A stretch of DNA of 9,770 nucleotides from SZUA-430 sp044375275 (GCA_044375275.1 JBILMZ010000132.1:1-9770); one strand, 5' to 3'. Positions 1-7,288 are shown, counted from the stretch's first letter. The notes: generated by a model from the sequence alone, not told the origin. Numbers and translations: made by a program.

Positions 1-600
1 ATGCTGGTCCTGTCATCGCCTTCAGGTGCAGGAAAGACCACGCTTGCCCGTCGCCTGCTGGCAAGGGACAGCACGATTGAAATGTCGGTTTCGGTTACGA
101 CGAGGAACCGCAGGCCAGGCGAAGTCGACGGCGTCGACTATCGGTTCACGACGCTTGAGGACTTTGCCGCCCGTGTTCAACGCGGCGAGTTCCTTGAACA
201 CGCGACCGTGTTCGGCAACGCTTACGGAACGCCGCGCGCTCCTGTTGACGCGGTGCTGGGCACAGGACGCGACGTGCTCTTCGACATCGACTGGCAGGGA
301 ACCCAGCAACTCAAGGAGAAGGCGCGCGAGGACGTGGTGAGCATCTTCATCCTCCCGCCCTCACGCAGCACACTTGAGCAGCGCCTGTCATCGCGCGGCC
401 AGGACTCAGCTGAAACAGTCGCCAGGCGAATGGCGCAGGCAAACAGCGAGATCAGTCACTGGGCCGAGTATGACTACGTGGTCGTCAATGACGACCTGGA
501 TCTGGCAGAAAGGCGCATCGTCACCATCGTCGAGGCCGAGCGCTACCGACGGACCCGTCAGACGGGGCTCTCGGGATTTGTACGAACGCTGCTGGCCTGA
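1..600 (+). CDS. gmk: Guanylate kinase (5' end probably just outside the window)
   Basis: Guanylate kinase phosphorylates GMP (and dGMP) to GDP with ATP in the cytoplasm, the essential step between GMP synthesis or salvage and GTP. The 199 visible residues carry the whole fold. The P-loop SSPSGAGKTT is at residues 5-14. The GMP-binding segment SVTTRNRRPGEVDGVDY is at about 31-47, followed by EFLEHA at 63-68 and NAYGT at 73-77. The DIDWQG strand is at 95-100, the ILPPS segment at 117-121, the lid arginines in SSRGQDS at 130-136 and ARRMAQA at 141-147, and VNDD at 162-165. Family members are about 205-220 residues and usually have several residues before the first beta strand, so the ATG at base 1 may be an internal methionine and the true start may lie upstream. 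The stop TGA is at 598-600. The last 43 bp overlap the 3' end of rsmA on the other strand. No terminator hairpin is visible after the stop. The family call is certain; only the start is open. Confidence 0.96.
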   Translation: MLVLSSPSGAGKTTLARRLLARDSTIEMSVSVTTRNRRPGEVDGVDYRFTTLEDFAARVQRGEFLEHATVFGNAYGTPRAPVDAVLGTGRDVLFDIDWQGTQQLKEKAREDVVSIFILPPSRSTLEQRLSSRGQDSAETVARRMAQANSEISHWAEYDYVVVNDDLDLAERRIVTIVEAERYRRTRQTGLSGFVRTLLA

Positions 601-1442
601 GTGAAGCAGGCAAGCGCACGCGCAAGTGCAGCAAACCCCTCTACCGGAACCTCCTCCGCACGTGAAGTCGGAGCGAGTTGTGCCGCTTCTATCATCTGGT
701 CACTGAAGGGACCCAGGCCGCGCAGGCTGGACCGGAGCATCTTCCGCCGCTGGCCGAATGCTGCTGCGGTCACACGCTCAAGGTCACGCAGGACAGCGTC
801 ACCGCGCGGGTGCGCCAGGAGGTCAAACCGTACAACGGATGAGGTGACCTTTGGCGCAGGCGTAAAGGCGCTGCGATTGACGTCAAAGAGGATGCGTGGG
901 CGGGTGCGCCACTGGCTGATGACCGAAAGCCGTCCGTAAGCGTTGCTGCCCGGCGCAGCCACGATACGCTCAGCTACCTCCCTCTGGAACATCAGGGTCA
1001 GGCTCTTGAACCACGGCGGCCAGGAATCTGTCGAAAGCCATTTGACCAGAAGAGGCGTGCCGACATTGTAGGGGAGGTTGGCGACCACGTGCACGGGCGC
1101 GCCACCCGCCAGGCTTGCCTCATCGCTCTCAAGGGCGTCACCCATGTGGATTGAAAGGCGGCCTTCGCTGGCCTCGGCGATCTGCTCGAGTGCGGGCAGG
1201 CAGCGGGGGTCCCTCTCGACGACGATGACACGGGCCGCACCTTCCAGCAGCAGGGCGCGGGTGAGCCCTCCGGGTCCCGGCCCGATCTCGAGTACGGTCT
1301 CACCGGTCAGCGGCCCAGCTTCGCGCGCGATCCGTCGCGTGAGATTCAGGTCGAGAAGGAAGTTCTGGCCGAGCGACTTGCGCGCAGACAGTTCCAGCGC
1401 CTCGATGACCGACCTGAGCGGCGGCAACTGTTCCAGTGTCAT
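558..1442 (-). CDS. rsmA: 16S rRNA (adenine(1518)-N6/adenine(1519)-N6)-dimethyltransferase
   Basis: RsmA (KsgA) uses S-adenosylmethionine to dimethylate the two adjacent adenines in the loop of helix 45 of 16S rRNA, a late quality-control step in 30S assembly. In the 294 residues, the N-terminal KSLGQNFL segment is at 22-29 and the SAM-binding motif EIGPGPGGLT at 52-61. The acidic end of strand 2 is VERD at 75-78, a GDA motif lies at 101-103, and the catalytic motif IV NLPYN is at 122-126. PAPKVTSSVVR at 195-205 and FGQRRKMLRSSL at 229-240 are also typical. The family usually ends near residue 277 of this protein (RAEEVPVEGFAALARAL). The last 15 or so residues form an unconserved-looking tail written on the antisense strand of gmk. 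The start ATG overlaps the pdxA stop as ATGA, and no Shine-Dalgarno sequence is visible upstream, so translation is probably coupled to pdxA. It is the last gene of the leftward train. Confidence 0.97.
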   Translation of the reverse strand: MTLEQLPPLRSVIEALELSARKSLGQNFLLDLNLTRRIAREAGPLTGETVLEIGPGPGGLTRALLLEGAARVIVVERDPRCLPALEQIAEASEGRLSIHMGDALESDEASLAGGAPVHVVANLPYNVGTPLLVKWLSTDSWPPWFKSLTLMFQREVAERIVAAPGSNAYGRLSVISQWRTRPRILFDVNRSAFTPAPKVTSSVVRFDLLAHPRGDAVLRDLERVTAAAFGQRRKMLRSSLRGLGPFSDQMIEAAQLAPTSRAEEVPVEGFAALARALACFTQASSVRTNPESPV

Positions 1443-2449
1443 GCCGTACGGCCACGGGCGGCGCCCATTCGGTCAGCCACACGCAGGGCCGCAAGCAGGC
1501 TGGAAGGATCTGCAATGCCCTTGCCTGCGATGTCGAAGGCCGTGCCGTGATCCGGCGAGGTTCGCACGATGGGAAGGCCCAGCGTGCAGTTTACGCCATG
1601 ATGGAAGTCGATGGTCTTCAGCGGGATGAGGGCCTGGTCATGATACATGCACAGCACGGCGTCGTGGCGCGCACGAGCCTGCGGATGAAACAGGGTGTCT
1701 GCGGGCAGGGGCCCATCGGCATGAATTCCCTCAGCGCGCAGGGCTGACACAGCTGGCGCGATGATCAGCCGCTCTTCCTGTCCCAAGGCTCCGCTTTCGC
1801 CGGCATGAGGATTGAGTGCGGCCACGGCCAGCCTCGGCGCTTCGATGCCCATATCCCGTCGCAGGGCCGCATGCACGATCCGGCCGGCGCGAACGATGCA
1901 CTCTGTCGTGAGGGACTTGATCGCTTCGGAGAGCGACAGGTGAACCGTTACCGGGACCACTCTAAGCCCGTCGACTGACAGCATCATGATCGGGGCTGGC
2001 GCCCTGCACAGGTCCGCCAGGAACTCGGTGTGGCCAGGAAACGAAAAGCCGGCGCCATACAAGGTGGACTTGTGAATGGGGTTGGTGACAACAGCGGCGG
2101 CATCGCCACGCTGGACCAGTTCTACGGCCGCGCGGATGGACGCAATCACCGCCGACGCATTGGCCGAAGCAGGCTTTCCATGAACGGGCCGCTCGGGCAG
2201 GTGAAGTGGCAGGACGGGGATGCCTTCGGCAAAGCGGTCCAGTGCTTCCCCAGCGCTCTGAACCTCGATGACATGCACGTGATTGCGCAGCGCGTGCGCC
2301 TCGGCCCTGAGCCATCCGGCGTCGCCCAGAAACACGAATGGAGGCACAATGCCCCCATCCGGTGAATGCCAGGCCTTTACAACGATCTCTCCGGCGATCC
2401 CGGCAGGCTCACCCATGGTGAGCGCAATCGGCTTTCGCGACGGCCGCAT
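1439..2449 (-). CDS. pdxA: 4-hydroxythreonine-4-phosphate dehydrogenase
   Basis: PdxA oxidises 4-phosphohydroxy-L-threonine with NAD(P)+; the product decarboxylates to 3-amino-2-oxopropyl phosphate, which PdxJ joins to deoxyxylulose phosphate to form pyridoxine phosphate. It belongs to the DXP-dependent vitamin B6 route in the cytoplasm. The protein has 336 residues, against 329 in E. coli. Visible motifs are TMGEPAGIAGE at 11-21, VTNPIHK at 121-127, GHTEFLA at 139-145, ALNPHAGE at 211-218, YHDQALIPLK at 269-278 and TSPDHGTAFDIAGKG at 297-311. By a constant offset of four from the E. coli enzyme, the three metal-binding histidines are H170, H215 and H270, and the substrate-binding pair is H140-T141, so the active site looks intact. 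The start ATG lies 7 nt after the surA stop. A possible Shine-Dalgarno AAGGA sits inside the last codons of surA with a long, 14-nt spacer. The stop overlaps the rsmA start. Confidence 0.97.
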   Translation of the reverse strand: MRPSRKPIALTMGEPAGIAGEIVVKAWHSPDGGIVPPFVFLGDAGWLRAEAHALRNHVHVIEVQSAGEALDRFAEGIPVLPLHLPERPVHGKPASANASAVIASIRAAVELVQRGDAAAVVTNPIHKSTLYGAGFSFPGHTEFLADLCRAPAPIMMLSVDGLRVVPVTVHLSLSEAIKSLTTECIVRAGRIVHAALRRDMGIEAPRLAVAALNPHAGESGALGQEERLIIAPAVSALRAEGIHADGPLPADTLFHPQARARHDAVLCMYHDQALIPLKTIDFHHGVNCTLGLPIVRTSPDHGTAFDIAGKGIADPSSLLAALRVADRMGAARGRTA

Positions 2450-2456
2450 CTGCGGA

Positions 2457-3854
2457 TCAGTTGTCCTTCATCTCGATCGTGGCGTCCCGACGAAGGTCGC
2501 GCAGATAACGGCGCGCGAGCATCGTGAGTTCCTGGTTGAACAGACGACCCTCGATTTCTTCCTTTGTCACTTCTGCGGCAGGCTTGTCACCACCTTCGCT
2601 CGCGCCACCAATGGTCACTGCGGGCTTCATTCCGCCCTCGCAGATGACATACATTTCGATGCCCTTTGCGCCGCGCAAGGGCGGCGTCGAACGGCCGTTA
2701 GGCGTTTTCTTGAGAATATCGACAAACTGGGGTGCGAGGTCTTTGACTGTCACAGGCCCGATCATGTCGAACTTCGCGCCGCGAGAACGCGCAGCAGCGC
2801 CTGCAGTCGAGCAGCCATTGACCGAGCGGAACAATTCAATTGCGGTATTCCTGACCTGCTCCTCTTTGGCCTTCGACACACCTTGAGCCATTGGCACCGA
2901 CATGCGCCCCAGCGTAATGACAGCCTTCATCTTCTGCTCGGGCTGAGCCTGCACAGCAGGAGCCGGCGCAGCCGCCTGCGGTGCAGCTCCCGCCGCAAGG
3001 CGCTTCTGCCTCAAGCCAATGAGGTAATACCCGCCCGGTGCACGAATGGCCTCAGACACCGCGCCGTTCGCCATCACCTTGACTTTCTGCGCCACGGGCT
3101 CGGGAAGGTCAGCCAGCGTCATCCAGCCCATGTCACCACCGGAAGAAGCTGTTGCGGACTGACTGAACTGGCGTGCCAATGCCGAAAAATTGGCGCCAGC
3201 CTTTAGCTGGGTGAGAATGTTGGCAACATTCTGCTTTACCTGCTCTTCCGCCGAAGGCACATCAACAGCCAGAAATATCTCTGACACAAGATACTGCGGT
3301 TGCTTCGATGACTCCTGCGCCTGCGCGTAAGCGGCATCGACTTCTTCGTCTGAAACGGTTACGCGCGGCGCGAGCCTCTGCTGGATGAGCTTCTGCCAGG
3401 CCAGATCTGCCTTGATCTGAGTCTGGAGGGTTGAACGGGAAATTTTTGCATCGTCCAGCGTCTTGTAGATCTGGTCGACGGATATGTTGTTCTGCTGTGC
3501 GATGCGCTTGAGGCTCTTGTCGAGATCTTCGCTTGTGATCTGGATCTTGCCCTTCTGGGCTTCCTGCAACTGCAACAACTCATCAACAAGTTGCCTCAGC
3601 ACCTGCGGGCGCAGGCGTTTGGCAGTGTCCTGCCCCTGTGCGCCGGACGTAACCATCATCAGCTTGACGCGCTGGTCAAGATCGTAAGTCGAGATCACGA
3701 TGTCATTGACGACAGCTGCCGCACGCATTGTGCCTGCGTCCTTGGACGAAGACGCGGCCTGCGCCTTTGGGATCACAAGGGTTGAAAGGACAATCAGACT
3801 CGCAAGCACTACAGGCGCAGTTGCTGCCAGCGGACGAACGAACAAGCTCAGCAT
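2457..3854 (-). CDS. surA: Periplasmic chaperone / peptidyl-prolyl isomerase SurA
   Basis: SurA is a soluble periplasmic chaperone that escorts unfolded outer-membrane proteins, including LptD in E. coli, to the BAM assembly machine. The protein has 465 residues. A cleavable signal peptide with a hydrophobic core at about 11-28 ends at AQA, so cleavage is likely after residue 33. The SurA N-terminal helical domain starts with AAAVVNDIVISTYDLDQRV (45-63) and runs to about 165. One parvulin-type isomerase domain spans about 186-285 (QYLVSEIFL; GGDMGWM at 239-245; APGGYYLIGLRQKR at 272-285). An Ala/Pro-rich linker fills 287-305. The following second parvulin-like region (about 309-415) is degenerate and carries the protein's only two cysteines, C348 and C405. 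The C-terminal helix that completes the chaperone core (LFNQELTMLARRYLRDLRRD) is at 438-457. The ATG is the first start after an in-frame TGA 18 bp upstream, which fixes it. The Shine-Dalgarno is weak (GAGA at 3861-3864, 6 nt before ATG). It lies 141 bp downstream of lptD. Confidence 0.93.
   Translation of the reverse strand: MLSLFVRPLAATAPVVLASLIVLSTLVIPKAQAASSSKDAGTMRAAAVVNDIVISTYDLDQRVKLMMVTSGAQGQDTAKRLRPQVLRQLVDELLQLQEAQKGKIQITSEDLDKSLKRIAQQNNISVDQIYKTLDDAKISRSTLQTQIKADLAWQKLIQQRLAPRVTVSDEEVDAAYAQAQESSKQPQYLVSEIFLAVDVPSAEEQVKQNVANILTQLKAGANFSALARQFSQSATASSGGDMGWMTLADLPEPVAQKVKVMANGAVSEAIRAPGGYYLIGLRQKRLAAGAAPQAAAPAPAVQAQPEQKMKAVITLGRMSVPMAQGVSKAKEEQVRNTAIELFRSVNGCSTAGAAARSRGAKFDMIGPVTVKDLAPQFVDILKKTPNGRSTPPLRGAKGIEMYVICEGGMKPAVTIGGASEGGDKPAAEVTKEEIEGRLFNQELTMLARRYLRDLRRDATIEMKDN
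2464..2468 (-). promoter_or_regulatory. Possible ribosome-binding site of pdxA inside the surA 3' end
   Basis: AAGGA on the minus strand overlaps the last surA codons (Met-Lys-Asp-Asn-stop), 14 nt before the pdxA ATG. The spacing is longer than ideal, so pdxA probably also depends on ribosomes finishing surA. Confidence 0.4.
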
Positions 3855-3922
3855 AAAGGTTCTCGAATTCCATCAATGGCGCGCAGGAGTGACTCACTGC
3901 GATCCGGGGAGCAGGTTCGGCA

Positions 3923-3950
3923 ACAATAAAGGTTTTTGACGGCCGTTCAA
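3923..3950 (-). promoter_or_regulatory. Possible sigma-70-type promoter for surA
   Basis: On the minus strand, TTGAAC (3945-3950) and TATTGT (3923-3928) are separated by 16 bp. Each hexamer matches the housekeeping consensus at four of six positions. Transcription from here would give a leader of roughly 60 nt before the surA ATG. It lies in the only gap of the leftward train, where an internal promoter would be expected. Such weak matches are common by chance, so this is a candidate only. Confidence 0.3.
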
Positions 3951-3958
3951 CACCAGGT

Positions 3959-3982
3959 GGAAACCGCAACAGCACGGTTTCC
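3959..3982 (-). other. Intergenic inverted repeat (hairpin) after lptD
   Basis: The perfect 8-bp arms GGAAACCG and CGGTTTCC are separated by an 8-nt loop. Two further G-C pairs can form outside one mismatch (3956-3957 with 3984-3985). In the minus-strand transcript it starts about 13 nt after the lptD stop codon and lies upstream of the possible surA promoter. No run of U follows, so it is not a classical intrinsic terminator. It could protect or process the 3' end of lptF-lptG-lptD mRNA, weaken read-through into surA, or bind a protein. Confidence 0.45.
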
Positions 3983-3995
3983 GCCACAATTTCGC

Positions 3996-6197
3996 CTAGT
4001 TCACACCCTTCAGGCGGAATGTGAACAGCAAGGAACTCGCAGGTTCAATGTCACGATCCCGTGTGAAGCGTCGGCGGAAATCCACGCCGAACTCCGCGCA
4101 GTCATCTTCGTAATAGACGCCGAACTTGCTCTCGATCATCTGATCGCCCGCAAGATCCCGGCGTCCTGAACCGCGCAGCCAAATGTTGTCGATGGTTCTG
4201 ACTGAGCCGAGGAGATTGACCTCTTCGCGTTGCTCGGGCAGGGCAGGATCGGGTTCAAGCAACACGTATCCCGCACGCAGGAGATACTCTTCCGGGTCCG
4301 AAGCCTCAGCATAGACCTCGTTTCTTTCGAAGCTGTAATCCTGCTGGTTTATACGGAAGCGGTGGACAACCCGCACATCATTGGTTGGCTGCAGAGTGAG
4401 GCGGCCTACGTAATCGGACCGCTGTCCGCGCAATCCGGACTCCTCGGTGAACGAATCATCTTCGTGAAGCCTGAAGCTCTCGCCGACGATGGCTTCGACA
4501 AAACCCTCATCGAAATAGGCCGCAGCGCGGAACCCGGCGTTCACACGAGGGCCACTTTCCCAACGATCAAGTCCCGGGAATTTGTTGAACGAAAACAGGT
4601 TCGTCTCGTCAAATTCGAAAGCACCGCTATCTTCATTAGGAATTTCCGGGGGATTGCCGCCATAGGGCGCGCCAATGACCTGCACGATGGGCTCAATCAC
4701 CTGCTTCCAGCCCCAGTCCGTCCTGACCAGCGGATAACGCCACTCAAAGCCGCCCCAGGTAAGGCCGCGTGTGATGGTCTCCGCGTCTGCTCCAGGCGTG
4801 GCCTCCGTGACGTAGTAGGCGTCTCCTCTCACGTTCGCGAAAAGCGTAATGAGATGGCCGCCATCTGTTGTGAGCGGGAGTTTCCAGGATGCCGTTGCAG
4901 ACAACCGGGCCGTATCCTGACCTTCTGTTCGGTGGAGATAGAGCGCATTCCCCAGAAGTGCGACCCTTCCTCCCAACACGGTCTCGTCGGGTACGTACTC
5001 GATTTCCGCCAGTGGCAGTACGAGAGGTGTTTTTCCGGGATCATCCGTCTCGCGGAGGCCCTGGAAATACCATGCATTCACAGACGAGTAAGACCGGCCG
5101 TTGATGCCTTCCAGGAAGAGGTTGTTCTGAAGGCGATCGAGTGACGAGATGTCATAGCGCTTGAGATAGGTGTCATTCGAAGTCACTTCGGCATTATAAC
5201 CCCAGCGCCAGACGTCATCGATCTGAAACCTGCCCTCTCCGAACACGTGGCCCTGCAGCGTGTCATCTCCGACTTCAACACCGTTGTCATCCCTCGCCTT
5301 TCCATAACGCCCACTGAGCTGGAAATTGTATGAGCCGGTTTCAGTGCGCTCGCGCCATTCTGTCTTGAGAAGTGGGCCGTCGTTTTCCGTGTACACCGGC
5401 GCAAGGACCAGGTCATAGCTCGGATCCAGCGCGAAATAGTATGGCACTTCAAGGAAATAGCCGAGATCTGTAGAGTGACCGACGCCAGGGATCAGGAAAC
5501 CCGACTGCCGGGGCGCCTCGGGATCCGAGTGCGAGAAGTACGGCATGTAGATGACCGGCACGCCAAACAGTTCGAAGAACGCATCCTCATACTCGACGCG
5601 CGCCTTCTCCTGATTGTAGACGATTCGGAAGGCCTTGATTTGCCACGTCGGCGCACTCTCGACATCGTCCTTGCAGGGCTTGCAGGTCGTGTAGACGGCT
5701 TTCTCAAGCGTCATGACGCTGCCTTCCGAGCGCGTGGCTTTTGCTGCAGCGAGGCGACCTCGACCGGCAACAACGACGTTCATGCTCTCGATGATGCCGT
5801 CGCGCATGTCATCGGTGACTTCAATCCGGTTTCCTGAAAGCGTCGTGCCGTTGGCTTCGCGCAACGTGGCATTGCCCTCAGCAATGACAATTCTCGTATC
5901 CTGATTGTAACTCAGCCTGTCGGCGAGAAGCGTGCGCGCGCCGTACGTGACTTCAACGTTGCCCTCGGCACTCACGACATTGGTCGTCGTGTCATAGGAC
6001 ATCTTGTCGGCGCGGATCAGGACTTCCTGCGGATTCTGCTCAGGCTTGTCGCCTGTGGCAGGACCGTTGGTCTGTGTCTGTTGCGAATCCGGGGACTGCG
6101 CGAGCGCAAAAATGATACTGTCCCCATCCGCGCGAGCGGACGGTGCAAATACAGAAACAAAAAGAAGGGCGGCGATGAGGCGAAACGCGACCGTCAT
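3996..6197 (-). CDS. lptD: LPS-assembly outer-membrane protein LptD
   Basis: LptD is the outer-membrane beta-barrel that, with the lipoprotein LptE, inserts lipopolysaccharide into the outer leaflet. The 733-residue protein begins with a signal peptide (cleavage likely after ARA, residue 23). An LptA-like beta-jellyroll domain follows (about 58-165; VLIRADKMSYDTTTNVVSAE at 59-78). The rest is the large barrel, with the typical segments ELFGVPVIYMPYF at 209-221, SGFLIPGVG at 232-240 and LFSFNKFPGLDRWESGPR at 534-551. It is shorter than the E. coli protein (784 residues). There are only three cysteines, the CKPC pair at 172/175 and C700 near the end, which allows one disulfide between the two domains. 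E. coli uses four cysteines and two disulfides. The C-terminal residue is Asn rather than the aromatic residue common in barrel proteins. The ATG overlaps the lptG stop as ATGA, with an excellent Shine-Dalgarno AGGAGGA 3 nt before it. Confidence 0.96.
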   Translation of the reverse strand: MTVAFRLIAALLFVSVFAPSARADGDSIIFALAQSPDSQQTQTNGPATGDKPEQNPQEVLIRADKMSYDTTTNVVSAEGNVEVTYGARTLLADRLSYNQDTRIVIAEGNATLREANGTTLSGNRIEVTDDMRDGIIESMNVVVAGRGRLAAAKATRSEGSVMTLEKAVYTTCKPCKDDVESAPTWQIKAFRIVYNQEKARVEYEDAFFELFGVPVIYMPYFSHSDPEAPRQSGFLIPGVGHSTDLGYFLEVPYYFALDPSYDLVLAPVYTENDGPLLKTEWRERTETGSYNFQLSGRYGKARDDNGVEVGDDTLQGHVFGEGRFQIDDVWRWGYNAEVTSNDTYLKRYDISSLDRLQNNLFLEGINGRSYSSVNAWYFQGLRETDDPGKTPLVLPLAEIEYVPDETVLGGRVALLGNALYLHRTEGQDTARLSATASWKLPLTTDGGHLITLFANVRGDAYYVTEATPGADAETITRGLTWGGFEWRYPLVRTDWGWKQVIEPIVQVIGAPYGGNPPEIPNEDSGAFEFDETNLFSFNKFPGLDRWESGPRVNAGFRAAAYFDEGFVEAIVGESFRLHEDDSFTEESGLRGQRSDYVGRLTLQPTNDVRVVHRFRINQQDYSFERNEVYAEASDPEEYLLRAGYVLLEPDPALPEQREEVNLLGSVRTIDNIWLRGSGRRDLAGDQMIESKFGVYYEDDCAEFGVDFRRRFTRDRDIEPASSLLFTFRLKGVN

Positions 6198-7288
6198 CCA
6201 TCCTCCTGATTAAACATATACGCCATACCCAGTAACAAAGCAGTTGTCGCCGGCGCCCACGCAGCTAGCACGACTGGAACAACTCCGGACGTCCCCAACG
6301 CACGCGACACGTCCGTGAAGAAGTACAGAATAAATCCAGTCAGGACGCTGGAGACAATGAGCCTTGCAGCCCCCCCAAGTCGTGCCAGCCGAAGCGAAAA
6401 CGCCGCCGCTATGAAGATCATAGCGCATAATAGCACCGGCGCCGCAAGCAATGCGTGGTAGTGTAAACGATGTTTGGTCGCCGAAAAGCCTGCAGATTCA
6501 GCCTGCTGGATGAACTGGGGCAGGTCCCAAAACGCAATGGTTTCAGGGGTTGCGAAGCTTTCTTGAATTTGATTGTGAGTTAGTGACGTTTTCACATCAA
6601 GGACGGGGTAAAAGACAGCCGATCGCTCCAGTCCATTGACCCATGCCTCCTCCAGGCGCCAGTTCCCCTTCTGTAGCCTGGCATTTTTGGCATCGATTCG
6701 ACCTTTGAAGTAGTTGTTCGCCTCGTAGATGAACAGAACTACACCCTCCAGTTGCAAACCACTGTTCGATACGGTTTTTGCATGAATGACAGTTTGGCCC
6801 TTTTCATCGCCCTGGCGCAGCCAGAGCCCGTTCTTGGACACGGCGAGCAGCGATGACTTGCCTGCGATGTAGCGGGCCTGAAGGACCTCAAATCGCGAAA
6901 CCAGGCTCGCTGCAATTGGATTATAGACTGTTGTCATAAAGCCACCGACCAGCAGGGCGGCGACAAGGGCAGGGGCAAGGAACTGCCAGGCAGACACACC
7001 CGCCGCGCGTGCCACAATCAGTTCCTGGCTGCGCGTCATGCGCGCAAAGCACCATATCGCTCCAAACATCACGGCGAAGGGCATCATCTTCTCGGTGAGA
7101 TTGGGGAGCTTCAGCGCCGCCATCGCGAGGATCGCGTCGAAAGGAACATGATCCTTGCCCGACACGCGCGTCAGAAGGTCAACGAGAGAAATGATGAAAG
7201 CCAGGGTCAGGCAGAAGAAGAACACAATGCCGACGCTCAGCAGAAACTGCTTCGCCAGATATCGGAACAGCGTCCAGCTGATGTTCAT
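6194..7288 (-). CDS. lptG: LPS export ABC transporter permease LptG
   Basis: LptG is one of two inner-membrane subunits of LptB2FG, which extracts lipopolysaccharide from the inner membrane and passes it through LptC and the LptA bridge towards LptD. The 364 residues show the family plan. Transmembrane segments lie at about 13-39, 62-82 and 101-122. A periplasmic beta-jellyroll domain covers about 130-265 and includes GKSSLLAVSKNGLWLRQGDE (143-162). Three more membrane segments lie at about 278-300, 307-327 and 334-358. The coupling region between helices 2 and 3, facing the ATPase, contains MTRSQELIVARAAGVS (84-99). FSLRLARLGG (297-306) and the C-terminal EDG ending are also typical of alphaproteobacterial LptG. 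LptF and LptG are paralogues; this one is assigned as LptG from its second position and these motifs. The start overlaps the lptF stop as ATGA, with a GAGGAG Shine-Dalgarno 11 nt upstream. A seven-G run (bases 6370-6376, coding strand) falls in a Gly-Gly codon pair and keeps the frame. Confidence 0.95.
   Translation of the reverse strand: MNISWTLFRYLAKQFLLSVGIVFFFCLTLAFIISLVDLLTRVSGKDHVPFDAILAMAALKLPNLTEKMMPFAVMFGAIWCFARMTRSQELIVARAAGVSAWQFLAPALVAALLVGGFMTTVYNPIAASLVSRFEVLQARYIAGKSSLLAVSKNGLWLRQGDEKGQTVIHAKTVSNSGLQLEGVVLFIYEANNYFKGRIDAKNARLQKGNWRLEEAWVNGLERSAVFYPVLDVKTSLTHNQIQESFATPETIAFWDLPQFIQQAESAGFSATKHRLHYHALLAAPVLLCAMIFIAAAFSLRLARLGGAARLIVSSVLTGFILYFFTDVSRALGTSGVVPVVLAAWAPATTALLLGMAYMFNQEDG
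6201..6207 (-). promoter_or_regulatory. Strong ribosome-binding site of lptD inside the lptG 3' end
   Basis: AGGAGGA on the minus strand is the best Shine-Dalgarno I see at any gene start in the window. It sits in the last lptG codons (Gln-Glu-Asp-Gly-stop), with 3-4 nt before the lptD ATG depending on where its end is counted. It supports the ATG at 6197 as the lptD start. The short spacing combined with the ATGA overlap suggests both coupled and direct initiation. Confidence 0.75.

Noticed and set aside
3703..3987. A 94-codon minus-strand frame starting with GTG in the lptD-surA gap and running into surA
   Set aside because: It overlaps the surA signal-peptide region in another frame, has no ribosome-binding site at its start (inside the hairpin), and its product resembles no family I know. 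It is best explained as a shadow frame.
4230..5144. A 304-codon plus-strand frame antisense to lptD (and similar long frames antisense to surA at 2283-3206)
   Set aside because: The opposite strand encodes clear LptD and SurA sequence. The antisense products show no recognisable domain and have no promoter or ribosome-binding context.
6370..6376. A seven-base C run (G on the coding strand) in lptG as a phase-variation tract
   Set aside because: It is short for slippage-driven switching, it encodes Gly-Gly in a typical family motif, and the gene is expected to be essential.
6407..6425. A perfect 8-bp inverted repeat with a 3-nt loop inside lptG
   Set aside because: It lies in codons for a conserved membrane helix. 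About one such repeat is expected by chance in nearly 10 kb of sequence when several loop lengths are allowed.
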